NCBI GenBank assembly: GCA_947650365.1
Contig: OX393551.1
Location: 91,362,697 to 91,426,696, forward strand
Source of the DNA: Chamaelirium japonicum
Taxonomy: Eukaryota; Streptophyta; Magnoliopsida; Liliales; Melanthiaceae
Length of the DNA stretch: 64,000 bases
Reading direction: 5' to 3'
Made by a program: the position numbers and the translations under genes. The notes beneath the pieces were generated by a model, which was given only the letters and a program-made list of their open reading frames with translations, ran no database searches and had not been told where the DNA came from. Shown piece by piece: positions 1 to 11,470 of this stretch; the stretch's first letter is position 1, and the number at the start of each line of letters is the position of its first letter.

Positions 1-1276
1 TACGAATGAAATAGAATGGATTGTACGAATGAATTAGAATGGATACATTCGTGCGAATGAATTACGATGGATCGTATGAATGAATTAGAATAGATTGTGT
101 GAATTAATTAGCATGGATCGTAGGAATGAATTAGAATGGATACATTCATGCGAATGAATTAGAATGGATCGTATGAATGAATTAGAATGAATCGTATGAG
201 TGAATTAGAATGGATACGGAGGAATTAGAATGGATCGAACGAAGGAATTAGAATGGAGAATGAATCGTGCGAATGAATTAGAATGGATTGTGCGATAAGA
301 ATGGATCGTACGAATGAAATAGAATAGATCGTACGGATAAATGAATTTGGATCGTGCTAATGAATTAGAATGGATCGTACGAATGAATTAGAATTGATCG
401 TACTAATGAATTAGAATAGATTGTGCGAATGAATTAGAATGGATCGTACGAATGAATTAGAAAGGATATATTCGTGCGAATGAATTAGAATAGATCGTAT
501 AAATGAATTAGATTGGATCGTATTAATGAATTAGAATGGATCGTGCGAATGAATTAGAATGGATCGTACGAATGAATTAGAATGGATAGATTCGTGCGAA
601 TGAATTTGAATGGATCGTACGAAGGAATTAGAATGGATCGTACGAAGGAATTAGAATAGATCATACGAAGAAATTAGAATGGATCGTACGAATGAATTAG
701 AATGGATCGTATGAATGAATTAGAATGGATCGTGCGAATGAATTAAAATGGATCGTATGAATGAAATAGAATGGATCGTATGAATTAGAATGGATCGTAC
801 GAATGAAATAGAATGGATCGTACGAATGAATTAGAATAGATTGTGCGAATGGATTAGAATGGATCATACGATTGAGTAAGAATGGATTGTACGAATGAGA
901 TAGAATAGATCGTACGAATGAATTAGAATGGATCATGCTAATGAATTAGAATTGATCGTACGAATCAATTAGAATAGATTGTGCGAATGAATTAGAATGG
1001 ATCGTACGAATGAATTGGAATGGATACATTCGTGCGAATGAATTAGAATGGATCGTATGAATGAATTAGAGTGGATACATTCGTACAAATGAATTAGAAT
1101 GGATCGTACGAATGAATTAGAATGGATACATTCGTGCGAATGAATTAGAATGGATCATATGAATGAATTAGAATGGATCGTTTGAGTGAATGCGAATGGA
1201 TCGTGCGAATGAATTAGAATGGATTGTACGAATGAATTAGAATGGATCGTACGAATGAATTAGAATGGATACATTC
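1..1276 (+). repeat. Plus block, module also at 44-45 and 52 kb
   Basis: Enters from outside the window in + orientation. Landmarks in order are GAATGGAGAATG (251), GATAAGAATGG (about 295), an AAATGAATTTGG unit (about 342), GAAGAAATTAG (about 669), ATACGATTGAGTAAG (about 866) and TTTGAGTGAATGCG (1181). The same order recurs in 43.8-45.17 kb and 51.7-52.87 kb, and partly in 19.0-19.93 kb. It ends at a symmetric junction: GAATGGAT 1263-1270, spacer 1271-1282, ATCCATTC 1283-1290. Confidence 0.9.
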
Positions 1277-2798
1277 GTGCGAATCCATTCTATTTCATTC
1301 GTACGATCTATTCTAATTCATTCGCACGATCCATTCTAATTCATTCATACGATCCATTCTAATTCATCGTACGATCCATTCTAATTCATTTGTACGATCC
1401 ATTCTAATTCATTCGCACAATCTTTTCTAATTCATTCGTACGATCCATTCAAATTCATTCGCACGATCCATTCTAATTCATTCATACGATCCATTCTATT
1501 TCATTCATACAATCCATTCTTACCCATTCGTACGATCCATTCTAATTCATTTGCACGAAGGTATCCATTCTAATTCATTCGTACTATCCATTCTAATTCC
1601 TTCGTACGATCCATTCTAATTCCTTCGTACGATCCATTCTAATTCATTCGTACGGTATGATTCATTCTAATTCATTCGTACGATTCATTCTAATTCAATC
1701 CATTCTAATGCATTCGTACGATCCATTCTAATTCATTCGTACGATCCATTCTAATTCATTCGTACGGTATGATTCATTCTAATTCATTCGTACGATTCAT
1801 TCTAATTCATTCGTACGGTATGATTCATTCTAATTCAGTCCATTCTAATGCATTCGTACGATCCATTCTAATTCATTCGTACGATCCATTCTAATTCATT
1901 TGTACGATTCATTCTAATTCAATCCATTCTAATTCATTCGTACGATCCATTCTTACTCATTCATACGATCCATTCTAATTCATTCGCACGAATGAATCCA
2001 TTCTAATTCATTCGTATGATCCATTCTAATTCATTCGCATGAATGTATCCATTCTAATTCGTTCATACGATCCATTCTATCTCATTCGTACAATCCATTC
2101 TATTTCATTCGTAGGATCCATTCTAATTCATTCGCACGATCCATTCTAATTCATTTGCATGATCCATTCTAATTCATTCGTACGATCGATTCTAATTCAT
2201 TCATACGATCCATTCTAATTCATTCGCACGAATGTATCCATTCTAATTCATTCGTACGATCCATTCTAATTCATTCGCACAATCTATTCTAATTCATTCA
2301 TATGATCCATTCTAATTTATTCGCACGATCCATTCTAATTCATTCATACGATCCATTCTAATTCATTCATATGATCCATTCTAATTCATTCGCACGATCC
2401 ATTCTTACTCATTCGTACGATCCATTCTAATTCATTCGCACGATCCATTCTAATTCATTAATACGATCCGTTCTAATTCATTCGCACGATCCATTCTAAT
2501 TCATTCACACTGATACGATCCATTCTAATTCATTTGCACAAATGTATCCTTTCTAATTCATTCGTACGATCCATTCTAATTCATTCGCACAATCTATTCT
2601 AATTCATTCGAACGATCCATTCTAATTCATTCGTACGATCCATTCTAATTCATTCGTACGATCCATTCTAATTCATTCGCACGATCCATTCTAATTCATT
2701 CGAACGATCCATTCTAATTCATTAGCACGATCCATTCTAATTCTTTCGCACGAATGTATCCATTCTAATTCATTCGTACGATCCATTCTAATTCATTA
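1277..2798 (-). repeat. Minus block ending at an A6 junction
   Basis: Units read as the reverse complement (CCATTCTAATTCATTC). GTACGGTATGATTCATTC variants occur near 1651, 1765 and 1814. The same succession of variants follows the equivalent junction at 19.93, 31.29, 45.17 and 52.87 kb. The block runs into the A6 element at 2799. Confidence 0.9.
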
Positions 2799-2838
2799 GC
2801 ACGAAAAAACATGATCCACTCACATACGAATAAATTAG
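2799..2838 (+). repeat. A6 junction element, copy 1
   Basis: GCACGAAAAAAC followed by ATGATCCACTC and then ACATACGAATAAATTAG. The A6 run (2804-2809) and CCACTCACATACG are not found in normal monomers. The element sits exactly at a minus-to-plus switch. Other copies are at 21388, 26930, 27706 and 29367. This copy has ATGATCC where most have ACGATCC. Confidence 0.85.
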
Positions 2839-2984
2839 AATGAATTAGAATGGATTGTGTGAATGAATTAGAATGGATCGTATGAATGAATTAGAATGGA
2901 TCGTGCGAATGAATTAGAATGGATCGTGCGAATGAATTAGAATATGGATCGTACGAAGGAATTAGAATAGATCGTACGAATGAA
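2839..2984 (+). repeat. Short plus cassette between A6 and GAATTC junctions
   Basis: Six or seven + units, one with an extra AT (GAATATGGATC, about 2939). The cassette ends at the GAATTC-centred switch 2982-2987. The distance from A6 to GAATTC is 178 bp, the same as in the copies at 27711-27889 and 29372-29550. Confidence 0.85.
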
Positions 2985-3348
2985 TTCGAATGTATCCTTT
3001 CTAATTCATTCGTACGATCCATTCTAATTCCTTCGTACGATCCATTCTAATTCATTAGTACGATCCATTCTAATTCATTCGCACGATCCATTCTAATTCA
3101 TTCGTACGATCCATTCTATTTCATTCATACGATCCATTCTAATTCATTCATACGATCTATTCTAATTCTTTTGCACGAATGTATCCATTCTAATTCATTC
3201 GTTCGATCCATTCTAATTCATTCGTACGATCCATTCTAATTCATTCGCACGATCCATTCTAATTCATGCATACGATCCAATCTAATTCATTCATATGATC
3301 CATTCTAATTCATTCGCACGAATGTATCCATTCTAATTCATTCGTACA
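2985..3348 (-). repeat. Minus block, GAATTC to ACATGT junctions
   Basis: Opens with CGAATGTATCCTTTC, as after the other GAATTC junctions of this orientation, and ends at ACATGT 3346-3351. Its last part, with the ATGCATACGATCC variant, matches the sequence before ACATGT at 37051, 58016 and 60080. Confidence 0.88.
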
Positions 3349-4310
3349 TGTATGAATGAATTAGAATGGATCGTACGAATGAATTAGAGTTGATACATTC
3401 GTGCGAATGAATTAGAATGGATCGTACGAATGAATTAGATTGGATCGTATGAATGTATTATAATGGATCATGCGAATGAATTAGAATAGATCATACGAAT
3501 GCATTAGAATGGATCGTACGAATGAATTAGAATGGATACATTCTTGCAAAAGAATTAGAATGGATTGTATGAATGAATTAGAATGGATCGTGCGAATGAA
3601 TTAGAATGGATACATTCGTGCGAATGAATTAGAATGGATCGTATGAATGAATTAGATTGGATCGTATGAATGAATTAGAATGGATCGTATGAATGAATTA
3701 GAATGGATCATACGAATGAATTAGAATGGATCGTATGAATGAATTAGAATGGATTGTACGAATGAATTAGAATGGATCGTTTGAATGAATTAGAATGGAT
3801 CGTACTTATGAATTAGAATGGGTCATACGAATGAAATAGAATGGATCGTACGAAGGAATTAGAAAGGATCGTACAAACGAATTCGAATGGATCGTATGAA
3901 TGAAATAGAATAGATCGTACGAATGAATTAGAATGGATCGTATGAATGAATTAGATTGGATCGTATGAATGAATTAGAATGGATTGTACGAATGAAATAG
4001 AATAGATCGTACGAATGAAATAGAATGGATCGTACGAATGAATTAGAATCGATTGTGCGAATGGATTAGAATGGATCATACGATTGAGTAAGAATGGAAT
4101 TGTACGAATGAAATAGAATAGATCGTACGAATTAATTTTAATGGATCGTATGAATGAATTAGAATGGATCGTGCGAATGAATTAGAATGGATCGTACGAA
4201 TGAATTAGAATGGATCGTATGAATGAATTAGAATGGATCATAGTAATGAATTAGAATGGATCCTACGAATGAATTAGAATAGATTGTGAGAATGAATTAG
4301 AATGGATCTG
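3349..4310 (+). repeat. Plus block after ACATGT junction
   Basis: The first part (TATGAATG, then GAGTTGATACATTCG and TATAATGGATCATGCG) is shared with the blocks starting at 37054, 58019 and 60083. The block ends at GGATCTGGATCGTGTATCC (about 4303-4321), a junction repeated at about 16175. Confidence 0.88.
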
Positions 4311-4612
4311 GATCGTGTATCCATTCTAATTCATTCGTACGACCCATTCTAATTCATTCGCACGATCCATTCTAATTCATTCGTACGATCTATTCTATTT
4401 CATTCGTACAATCCATTCTAATTCATTCATACGATCAAATCTAATTCATTCATACGATCCATTCTAATTCATTCGTACGATCTATTCTATTTCATTCATA
4501 CGATCCATTCTAATTCGTTTGTACGATCCTTTCTAATTCCTTCGTACGATCCATTCTATTTCATTCGTATGACCCATTCTAATTCATAAGTACGATCCAT
4601 TCTAATTCATTC
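4230..4612. repeat. Duplicated junction segment, copy A
   Basis: Carries the TAGTAATG and CCTACGAATG variants, the GGATCTGG switch, then GACCCATTC twice and ATAAGTACG in the same order as 16102-16484, at a constant offset of 11,872 bp. Point differences are scattered. The two copies diverge after about 4612. Confidence 0.82.
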
Positions 4613-5000
4613 AAACGATCCATTCTAATTCATTCGTACGATCCATTCTAATTCATTCACATGATCCATTCTAATTCATTCATACGATCCAATCTAATTC
4701 GTTCATACGATCCATTCTAATTCATTCGCACGAATGTATCCATTCTAATTCATTCGCACGATCCATTCTAATTCATTCAAACAATCCATTCTAATTCTTT
4801 TGCATGAATGTATCCATTCTAATTCATTCGTACAATCCATTCTAATTCATTCGTATTATCTATTCTAATTCATTCGCATGATCCATTATAATTCATTCAT
4901 GCGATCCAATCTAATTCATTCGTACGATCCATTCTAATTCATTCGCACGAATGTATCAACTCTAATTCATTCGCACGATCCATTCTAATTCATTCATACA
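4311..5000 (-). repeat. Minus block ending at ACATGT
   Basis: The first 300 bp belong to the duplicated junction segment. The last part (GTATCAACTC, then CATTCATACATGTACG) matches the ends of the minus runs at 36239 and 57227. The junction ACATGT is 4998-5003. Confidence 0.88.
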
Positions 5001-5461
5001 TGTACGAATGAATTAGAATGGATACATTCGTGCGAATGAATTAGAATGGATCGTATGAATGAATTAGATTGGATCGTATGCATGAATTAGAATGGATCGT
5101 GCGAATGAATTAGAATGGATCGTACGAATGAATTAGAATGGATCGAACGAATGAATTAGAATGGATACATTCGTGCAAAAGAATTAGAATGGATTGTATG
5201 AATGAATTAGAATGGATCGTGCGAATGAATTAGAATGGATCGTACAAATGAATTAGAATGGATACATTCGTGCGAAAGAATTAGAATAGATCGTATGAAT
5301 GAATTAGAATGGAACGTATGAATGAAATAGAATGGATCGTACGAATGAATTAGAATGGATCGTGCGAATGAATTAGAATGGATCGTACGAATGAATTAGA
5401 ATGGATCGTACGAAGGAATTAGAATGGATCGTACGAATGAATTAGAAAGGATACATTCGAA
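5001..5461 (+). repeat. Plus block, ACATGT to GAATTC
   Basis: The first 160 bp, with GTATGCATG and ATCGAACG variants, match 36240-36400 and 57228-57390 almost exactly. It ends at GAATTC 5459-5464 in the form GGATACATTCGAATTC. Confidence 0.88.
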
Positions 5462-5780
5462 TTCATTCGTACGATCCATTCTAATTCCTTCGTACGATCC
5501 ATATTGTAATTCATTCGCACGATCCATTCTAATTCATTCGCACGATCCATTCTAATTCATTCATACGATCCATTCTAATTCATTCACACAATCCATTCTA
5601 ATTCATTCTAATTTATTCGTATGTTAGTGGATCGTATGAATTAATTAGATTGGATCGTATTAATGAAATAGAATGGATCGTACGAATGAAATAGAATGGA
5701 TCGTATGAATGAATTAGAATGGGTACATTCTAATTCATTCGTACGATCCATTCTAATTCAATCCATTCTATTTCCTTCGT
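5462..5780. repeat. Micro-mosaic: minus, plus, minus
   Basis: Three short blocks: minus 5462-5622, plus 5623-5724, minus 5725-5780. The first switch lies in a remnant of the A6 junction element. The second is GGGTACATTCTAATTC, again at an ACATTC. The third is centred on CGTACG (5778-5783). Confidence 0.8.
5593..5633 (-). repeat. Reverse-oriented remnant of A6 junction element
   Basis: Reads CTAATTTATTCGTATG then TTAGTGGATCG. This is the reverse complement of the ACATACGAATAAATTAG half of the element with one change (GTGAGTGG to GTTAGTGG). The A6 half is missing and is replaced by an ordinary + monomer. Confidence 0.7.
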
Positions 5781-8700
5781 ACGAATGAATTAGAATGAAA
5801 TAGAATGGATCGTACGAATGAATTAGAATGGATCGTATGAATGAATTAGATTGGATCGTACGAATGAATTAGAATGGATTGAATTAGAATGAATCGTACG
5901 AATGAATTAGAATGAATCATACCGTACGAATGAATTAGAATGGATCATACGAAGGAATTAGAATGGATCGTACGAATGAATTAGAATGGATCGTACGAAT
6001 GAATTAGAATGGATCATACGATGGAATTAGAATGGATCGTACGAAGGAATTAGAATGGGTCGTACGAATGAATTAGAATGGATACGAATGGATCGTACGA
6101 ATGAGTAAGAATGGATCGTACGAATGAAATAGAATGGATTGTACGAATGAATTAGAATGGATACATTCGTGCGAATGAATTAGGATGGATCGTATGAATG
6201 AATTAGAATAGATTGTGCGAATGAATTAGAATGGATCGTACGAATGAATTAGAATGGATACATTCATGCGAATGAATTAGAATGGATCGTATGAATGAAT
6301 TAGAATGGATCGTATGAGTGAATTAGAATGGATACGAAGGAATTAGAATGGATCGTACGAAGGAATTAGAATGGAGAATGGATCGTGCGAATGAATTAGA
6401 ATGGATCGTGCGATAAGAATGGATCGTACGAATGAAATAGAATAGATCGTGCGGATAAATGAATTTGGATCGTGCTAATGAATTAGAATGGATCGTACGA
6501 ATGAATTAGAATGGATCGTACGAATGAATTAGAATGGATCGTACTAATGAATTAGAATAGATTGTGCAAATGAATTAGAATGGATCGTACGAATGAATTA
6601 GAAAGGATATATTCGTGCGAATTAATTAGAATAGATCGTATGAATGAATTAGATTGGATCGTATTAATGAATTAGAATGGATCGTGCGAATGAATTAGAA
6701 TGGATAGATTCGTGCGAATGAATATGATCTATTCATACGAATGAGTAAAAATGGATCGTACGAATGAAATAGAATGGATTGTACGAATGAATTAGAATGG
6801 ATACATTCGTGCGAATGAATTAGGATGGATCGTATGAATGAATTAGAATAGATTGTGCGAATGAATTAGAATGGATTGTACGAATGAATTAGAATGAATT
6901 AGAATGGATCGTATGAGTGAATTAGAATGGATACGAAGGAATTAGAATGGATCGTATGAGTGAATTAGAATGGATACGAAGGAATTAGAATGGATCGTGC
7001 GAATGAATTAGAATGGATCGTACGAATGAGTAAGAATGGATCGTGCGAATGAATTAGAATGGATTGTACGAATGAATTAGAATGGATCGTACGAATGAAT
7101 TAGAATGGATACATTCGTGCGAATGAATTAGAATGGATCGTATGAATGAATTAGAATCGATCGTACGAATGAATTAGAATGGATCATGTGAATGAATTAG
7201 AATGGATCGTGCGAATGAATTAGAATGGATTGTACGAATGAAATAGAATGGATTGTACGAATGAGATAGAATGGATCGTATGAATGAATTAGAATCGATC
7301 GTACGAATGAATTAGAATGGATCATGCGAATGAATTAGAATGATTCGTGCGAATGAATTAGAACGGATCGTACGAATGAAATAGAATGGATTGTACGAAT
7401 GAGATAGAATGGATCGTACGAATGAATTAGAATGGATACATTCATGCGAATGAATTAGAATGGATGATACGAATGAATTAGAATGGATTCATCCGTGCGA
7501 ATGAATTAGAATGGATCGGACGAATGAGTAAGAATGGATCGTACGAATGAATTAGAATGGATTGAATTAGAATGAATCGTACGAATGAATTAGAATGGAT
7601 CGTACGAATGAATTAGAATGGATCGTACGAATGAATTAGAATGGATTGAATTAGAATGAATCGTACGAATGAATTAGAATGAATCATACCGTACGAATGA
7701 ATTAGAATGGATCATACGAAGGAATTAGAATGGATCGTACAAATGAATTAGAATAGATACGAATGGATCGTACGAATGAGTAAGAATGGATCGTACGAAT
7801 GAAATAGAATGGATTGTACGAATGAATTAGAATGGATACATTCGTGCGAATGAATTAGGATGGATCGTATGAATGAATTAGAATAGATTGTACGAATGAA
7901 TTAGAATGGATCGTATGAATGAATTAGAATGGATACATTCATGCGAATGAATTAGAATGTATCGTATGAATGAATTAGAATGGATCGTATGAGTGAATTA
8001 GAATTGATACGAAGGAATTAGAATGGATCGTACGAAGGAATTAGAATGGATCGTACGAATGAGTAAGAATGGATCGTTCGAATGAATTAGAATGGATTGT
8101 ACGAATGAATTAGAATGGATCGTACGAATGAATTAGAATGGATACATTCGTGCGAATGAATTAGAATGGATCGTATGAATGAATTAGAATCGATCGTATG
8201 AATGAATTAGAATGGATCATACGAATGAATTAGAATGGATCATGCAAATGAATTAGAATTGTTCGTACGAATTAAATAGAATGGATTGTACGAATGAGAT
8301 AGAATGGATCGTACGAATGAATTAGAATGGATACATTCATGTGAATGAATTAGAATGGATCATACGAATGAATTAGAATAGATTCATTCGTGCGAAAGAA
8401 TTAGAATGGATCGTACGAATGAGTAAAAATGGATCATACGAATGAATTAGAATGGATTGAATTAGAATGAATCGTACGAATGAATTAGAATGGATCGTAC
8501 GAATGAATTAGAATGGATCGTACGAATGAATTAGAATGGATTGAATTATAATGAATCGTACGAATGAATTAGAATGAATCATACCGTACGAATGAATTAG
8601 AATGGATCATACGAAGGAATTAGAATGGATCGTACGAATGAATTAGAATGGATCGTACGAATGAATTAGAATGGATCGTACGAATGAATTAGAATAGATC

Positions 8701-10062
8701 GTATGAATGAATTAGAATGGATCGTGCGAATGAATTAGAATGGATCGTACGAATGAATTAAAATGGATCGTATGAATTAAATAGAATGGATCTTATGAAT
8801 GAATTAGAATGGATCGTACGAATGAATTAGAATGGATCGTACGAAGGAATTAGAATGGATCGTACGAAGGAATTAGAATGGATCGTACGAAGGAATTAGA
8901 ATAGATAGTACGAATGAATTAGAATGGATACCTTCGTGCAAATGAATTAGGATGGATCGTACGAATGAGTAAGAATGGATCGTACGAATGAAATAGAATG
9001 GATCGTATGAATGAATTAGAATGGATCGTGCGAATGAATTAGAATGGATCGTACGAGTGAATTAGAATGGATACATTCGTGCGAATGAATTAGAATGGAT
9101 CGTATGAATGAATTAGAATCGATCGTACGAATGAATTAGAATGGATCATGCGAATGAATTAGAATGGATCGTGCGAATGAATTAGAATAGATCGAACGAA
9201 TGAAATAGAATGGATTGTATGAATGAGATAGAATGGATCGTACGAATGAATTAGAATGGATACATTCATGCGAATGAATTAGAATGGATCATACGAATGA
9301 ATTAGAATGGATTCATTCGCACGAATGAATTAGAATAGATTGTGCGAATGAATTAGAATGGATCGTACGAATGAATTAGAATGGATACATTCATGCGAAT
9401 GAATTAGAATGGATCGTATGAATGAATTAGAATGGATCGTATGAGTGAATTAGAATGGATACGAAGGAATTAGAATGGATCGTACGAAGGAATTAGAATG
9501 GATCGTACGAATGAATTAGAATGGATCGTATGAATGAATTAGAATGGATCGTGCGAATGAATTAAAATGGATCGTATGAATGAAATAGAATGGATCGTAT
9601 GAATTAGAATGGATCATACGAATGAAATAGAATGAATCGTACGAATGAATTAGAATGGATCATACGAAGGAATTAGAATGGATCGTACGAATGAATTAGA
9701 ATGGATCGTACGAATGAATTAGAATGGATCGTACGAAGGAATTAGAATGGATAGTATGAATGAATTAGAATGGATACCTTCGTGCAAATAAATTAGAATG
9801 GATCGTACGAATGAGTAAGAATGGATCGTACGAATGAAATAGAATGGATCGTATGAATGAATTAGAATGGATCGTGCGAATGAATTAGAATGGATCGTAC
9901 GAATGAATTAGAATAGATTGTGCGAATGAAATAGAATGGATCGTACGAATGAATTAGAATGGATCGTACGAATGAATTAGAATGGATCGTATGAATGAAT
10001 TAGAATGGATTGTGCGAATGAATTAGAATGGATCGTACGAATGAAATAGAATGGATTCGCAC
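5781..10062 (+). repeat. Longest plus run, with a 0.9-kb higher-order repeat
   Basis: About 4.28 kb of head-to-tail + units. The marker GAATCATACCGTACG occurs at 5913, 7681 and 8576 (spacings 1768 and 895), and again at 10671 after the next inversion. GAGATAGAATGG units near 7391, 8287 and 9218 give a similar spacing, so a higher-order unit of about 0.9 kb seems to underlie the run. A 16-nt minus fragment (TGATCTATTCATACG, about 6723-6738) interrupts it. It ends at a symmetric junction: GAATGGAT 10049-10056, spacer 10057-10068, ATCCATTC 10069-10076. Confidence 0.88.
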
Positions 10063-10570
10063 GAATGTATCCATTCTAATTCATTCATACGATCCATTCT
10101 AATTCATTCGTACGATTCATTCTAATTCAATCCATTCTAATTCATTCGTATGATCCATTCTAATTCATTCGCATGAATGTATCCATTCTAATTCATTCGT
10201 ACGATCCATTCTATCTCATTCGTACAATCCATTCTATTTCATTCGTACGATCCATTCTAATTCATTCGCACGATCCATTCTAATTCATTCGCATGATCCA
10301 TTCTAATTTATTCGCACGATCCATTCTAATTCATTCGTACGATCCATTCTAATTCATTCATATGATCCATTCTAATTCATTCGTATGATCCATTCTAATT
10401 CATTCGTACGATCCATTCTAATTCATTCATACGAATGTATCCATTCTAATTCATTCTTATGATCCATTCTAATTCATTCGTACGGTATGATTCATTCTAA
10501 TTCATTCGTACGATTCATTCTAATTCAATCCATTCTAATTCATTCATACGATCCATTCTAATTCATTCGT
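10063..10570 (-). repeat. Minus block ending in a perfect palindrome
   Basis: Starts at the TCGCACGAATGT form of the common junction. It contains the reverse complement of the GAATCATACCGTACG marker (about 10479) and ends at the centre of the 48-bp palindrome. Confidence 0.9.
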
Positions 10571-10594
10571 ACGAATGAATTAGAATGGATCGTA
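10547..10594. repeat. 48-bp perfect palindrome at a minus/plus switch
   Basis: Two full monomers meet without a spacer at CGTACG (centre between 10570 and 10571). Each 24-nt arm matches the other exactly. Symmetry breaks outside 10547-10594, at an A/G difference on the left flank. Confidence 0.9.
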
Positions 10595-11470
10595 CGAATG
10601 AATTAGAATGGATCGTACGAATGAATAAGAATGGATTGAATTAGAATGAATCGTACGAATGAATTAGAATGAATCATACCGTACGAATGAATTATAATGG
10701 ATCATACGAAGGAATTAGAATGGATCGTACGAATGAATTAGAATGGATCGTACGAATGAATTAGAATGGATCGTACGAAGGAATTAGAATGGATCGTACG
10801 AAGGAATTAGAATGGATAGTACGAATGAATTAGAATGGATACCTTCGTGCAAGTGAATTAGAATGGATCGTACGAATGAGTAAGAATGGATCGTACGAAT
10901 GAAATAGAATGGATCGTATGAATGAATTAGAATGGATCGTGCGAATGAATTAGAATGGATACATTCGTGCGAATGTATTAGAATGGATCGTATGAATGAA
11001 TTAGATTGGATCGTATGAATAAATTAGAATGGATCATGCGAATGAATTAGAATGGATCGTACGAGTGAATTAGAATGGATCGTTTGAATGAATTAGAATG
11101 GATCGTACTTATGAATTAGAATGGGTCATACGAATGAAATAGAATGGATCGTACGAAGGAATTAGAAAGGATCGTACAAACGAATTAGAATGGATCGTAT
11201 GAATAAAATAGAATAGATCGTACGAATGAATTAGAATGGATCGTATGAATGAATTAGATTGGATCGTATGAATGAATTAGAATGGATTGTACGAATGAAA
11301 TAGAATAGATCGTACGAATGAATTAGAATGGATCGTTCGAATGAATTAGAATGGGTCGTACGAATCAATTAGAATGGATAGTATGAATGAATTAGAATGG
11401 ATACATTCGTGCAAAAGAAGTAGAATGGATTGTATGAATGAATTAGAATGGATCGTACGAATGAATTAGA
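10571..11470 (+). repeat. Plus block, palindrome to GACGTACG junction
   Basis: Carries GAATCATACCGTACG at 10671. Its later part, with TACTTATGAATTAG, GGGTCATACG and ACAAACGAATTAG variants, resembles 3780-3900 and 24740-24850. It ends where AATTAGA runs directly into CGTACGATCC (11471), the same junction as at 27253. Confidence 0.87.

Noticed and set aside
2799..2838. A6 element as a transposon terminal repeat or a promoter
   Set aside because: There are no target-site duplications, no partner terminal repeat and no internal sequence. Its position at strand switches fits a junction scar better.
6723..6738. Full orientation block
   Set aside because: Only about 16 nt of minus-like sequence (TGATCTATTCATACG) within a plus run. 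It may be an inversion trace or mutation, so it is noted inside the long plus block and not listed separately.
9328..9350. ATTCATTCGCACGAATGAAT at about 9310 as a strand switch
   Set aside because: Plus units continue on both sides. It is the 28-bp variant with CGCAC for CGTGC, giving a small dyad but no change of orientation.
10049..10076. Inverted repeats GAATGGAT/ATCCATTC as transcription terminators
   Set aside because: There is no gene upstream and no U-run. The same structure is found at 24 orientation switches, so it is a satellite junction.
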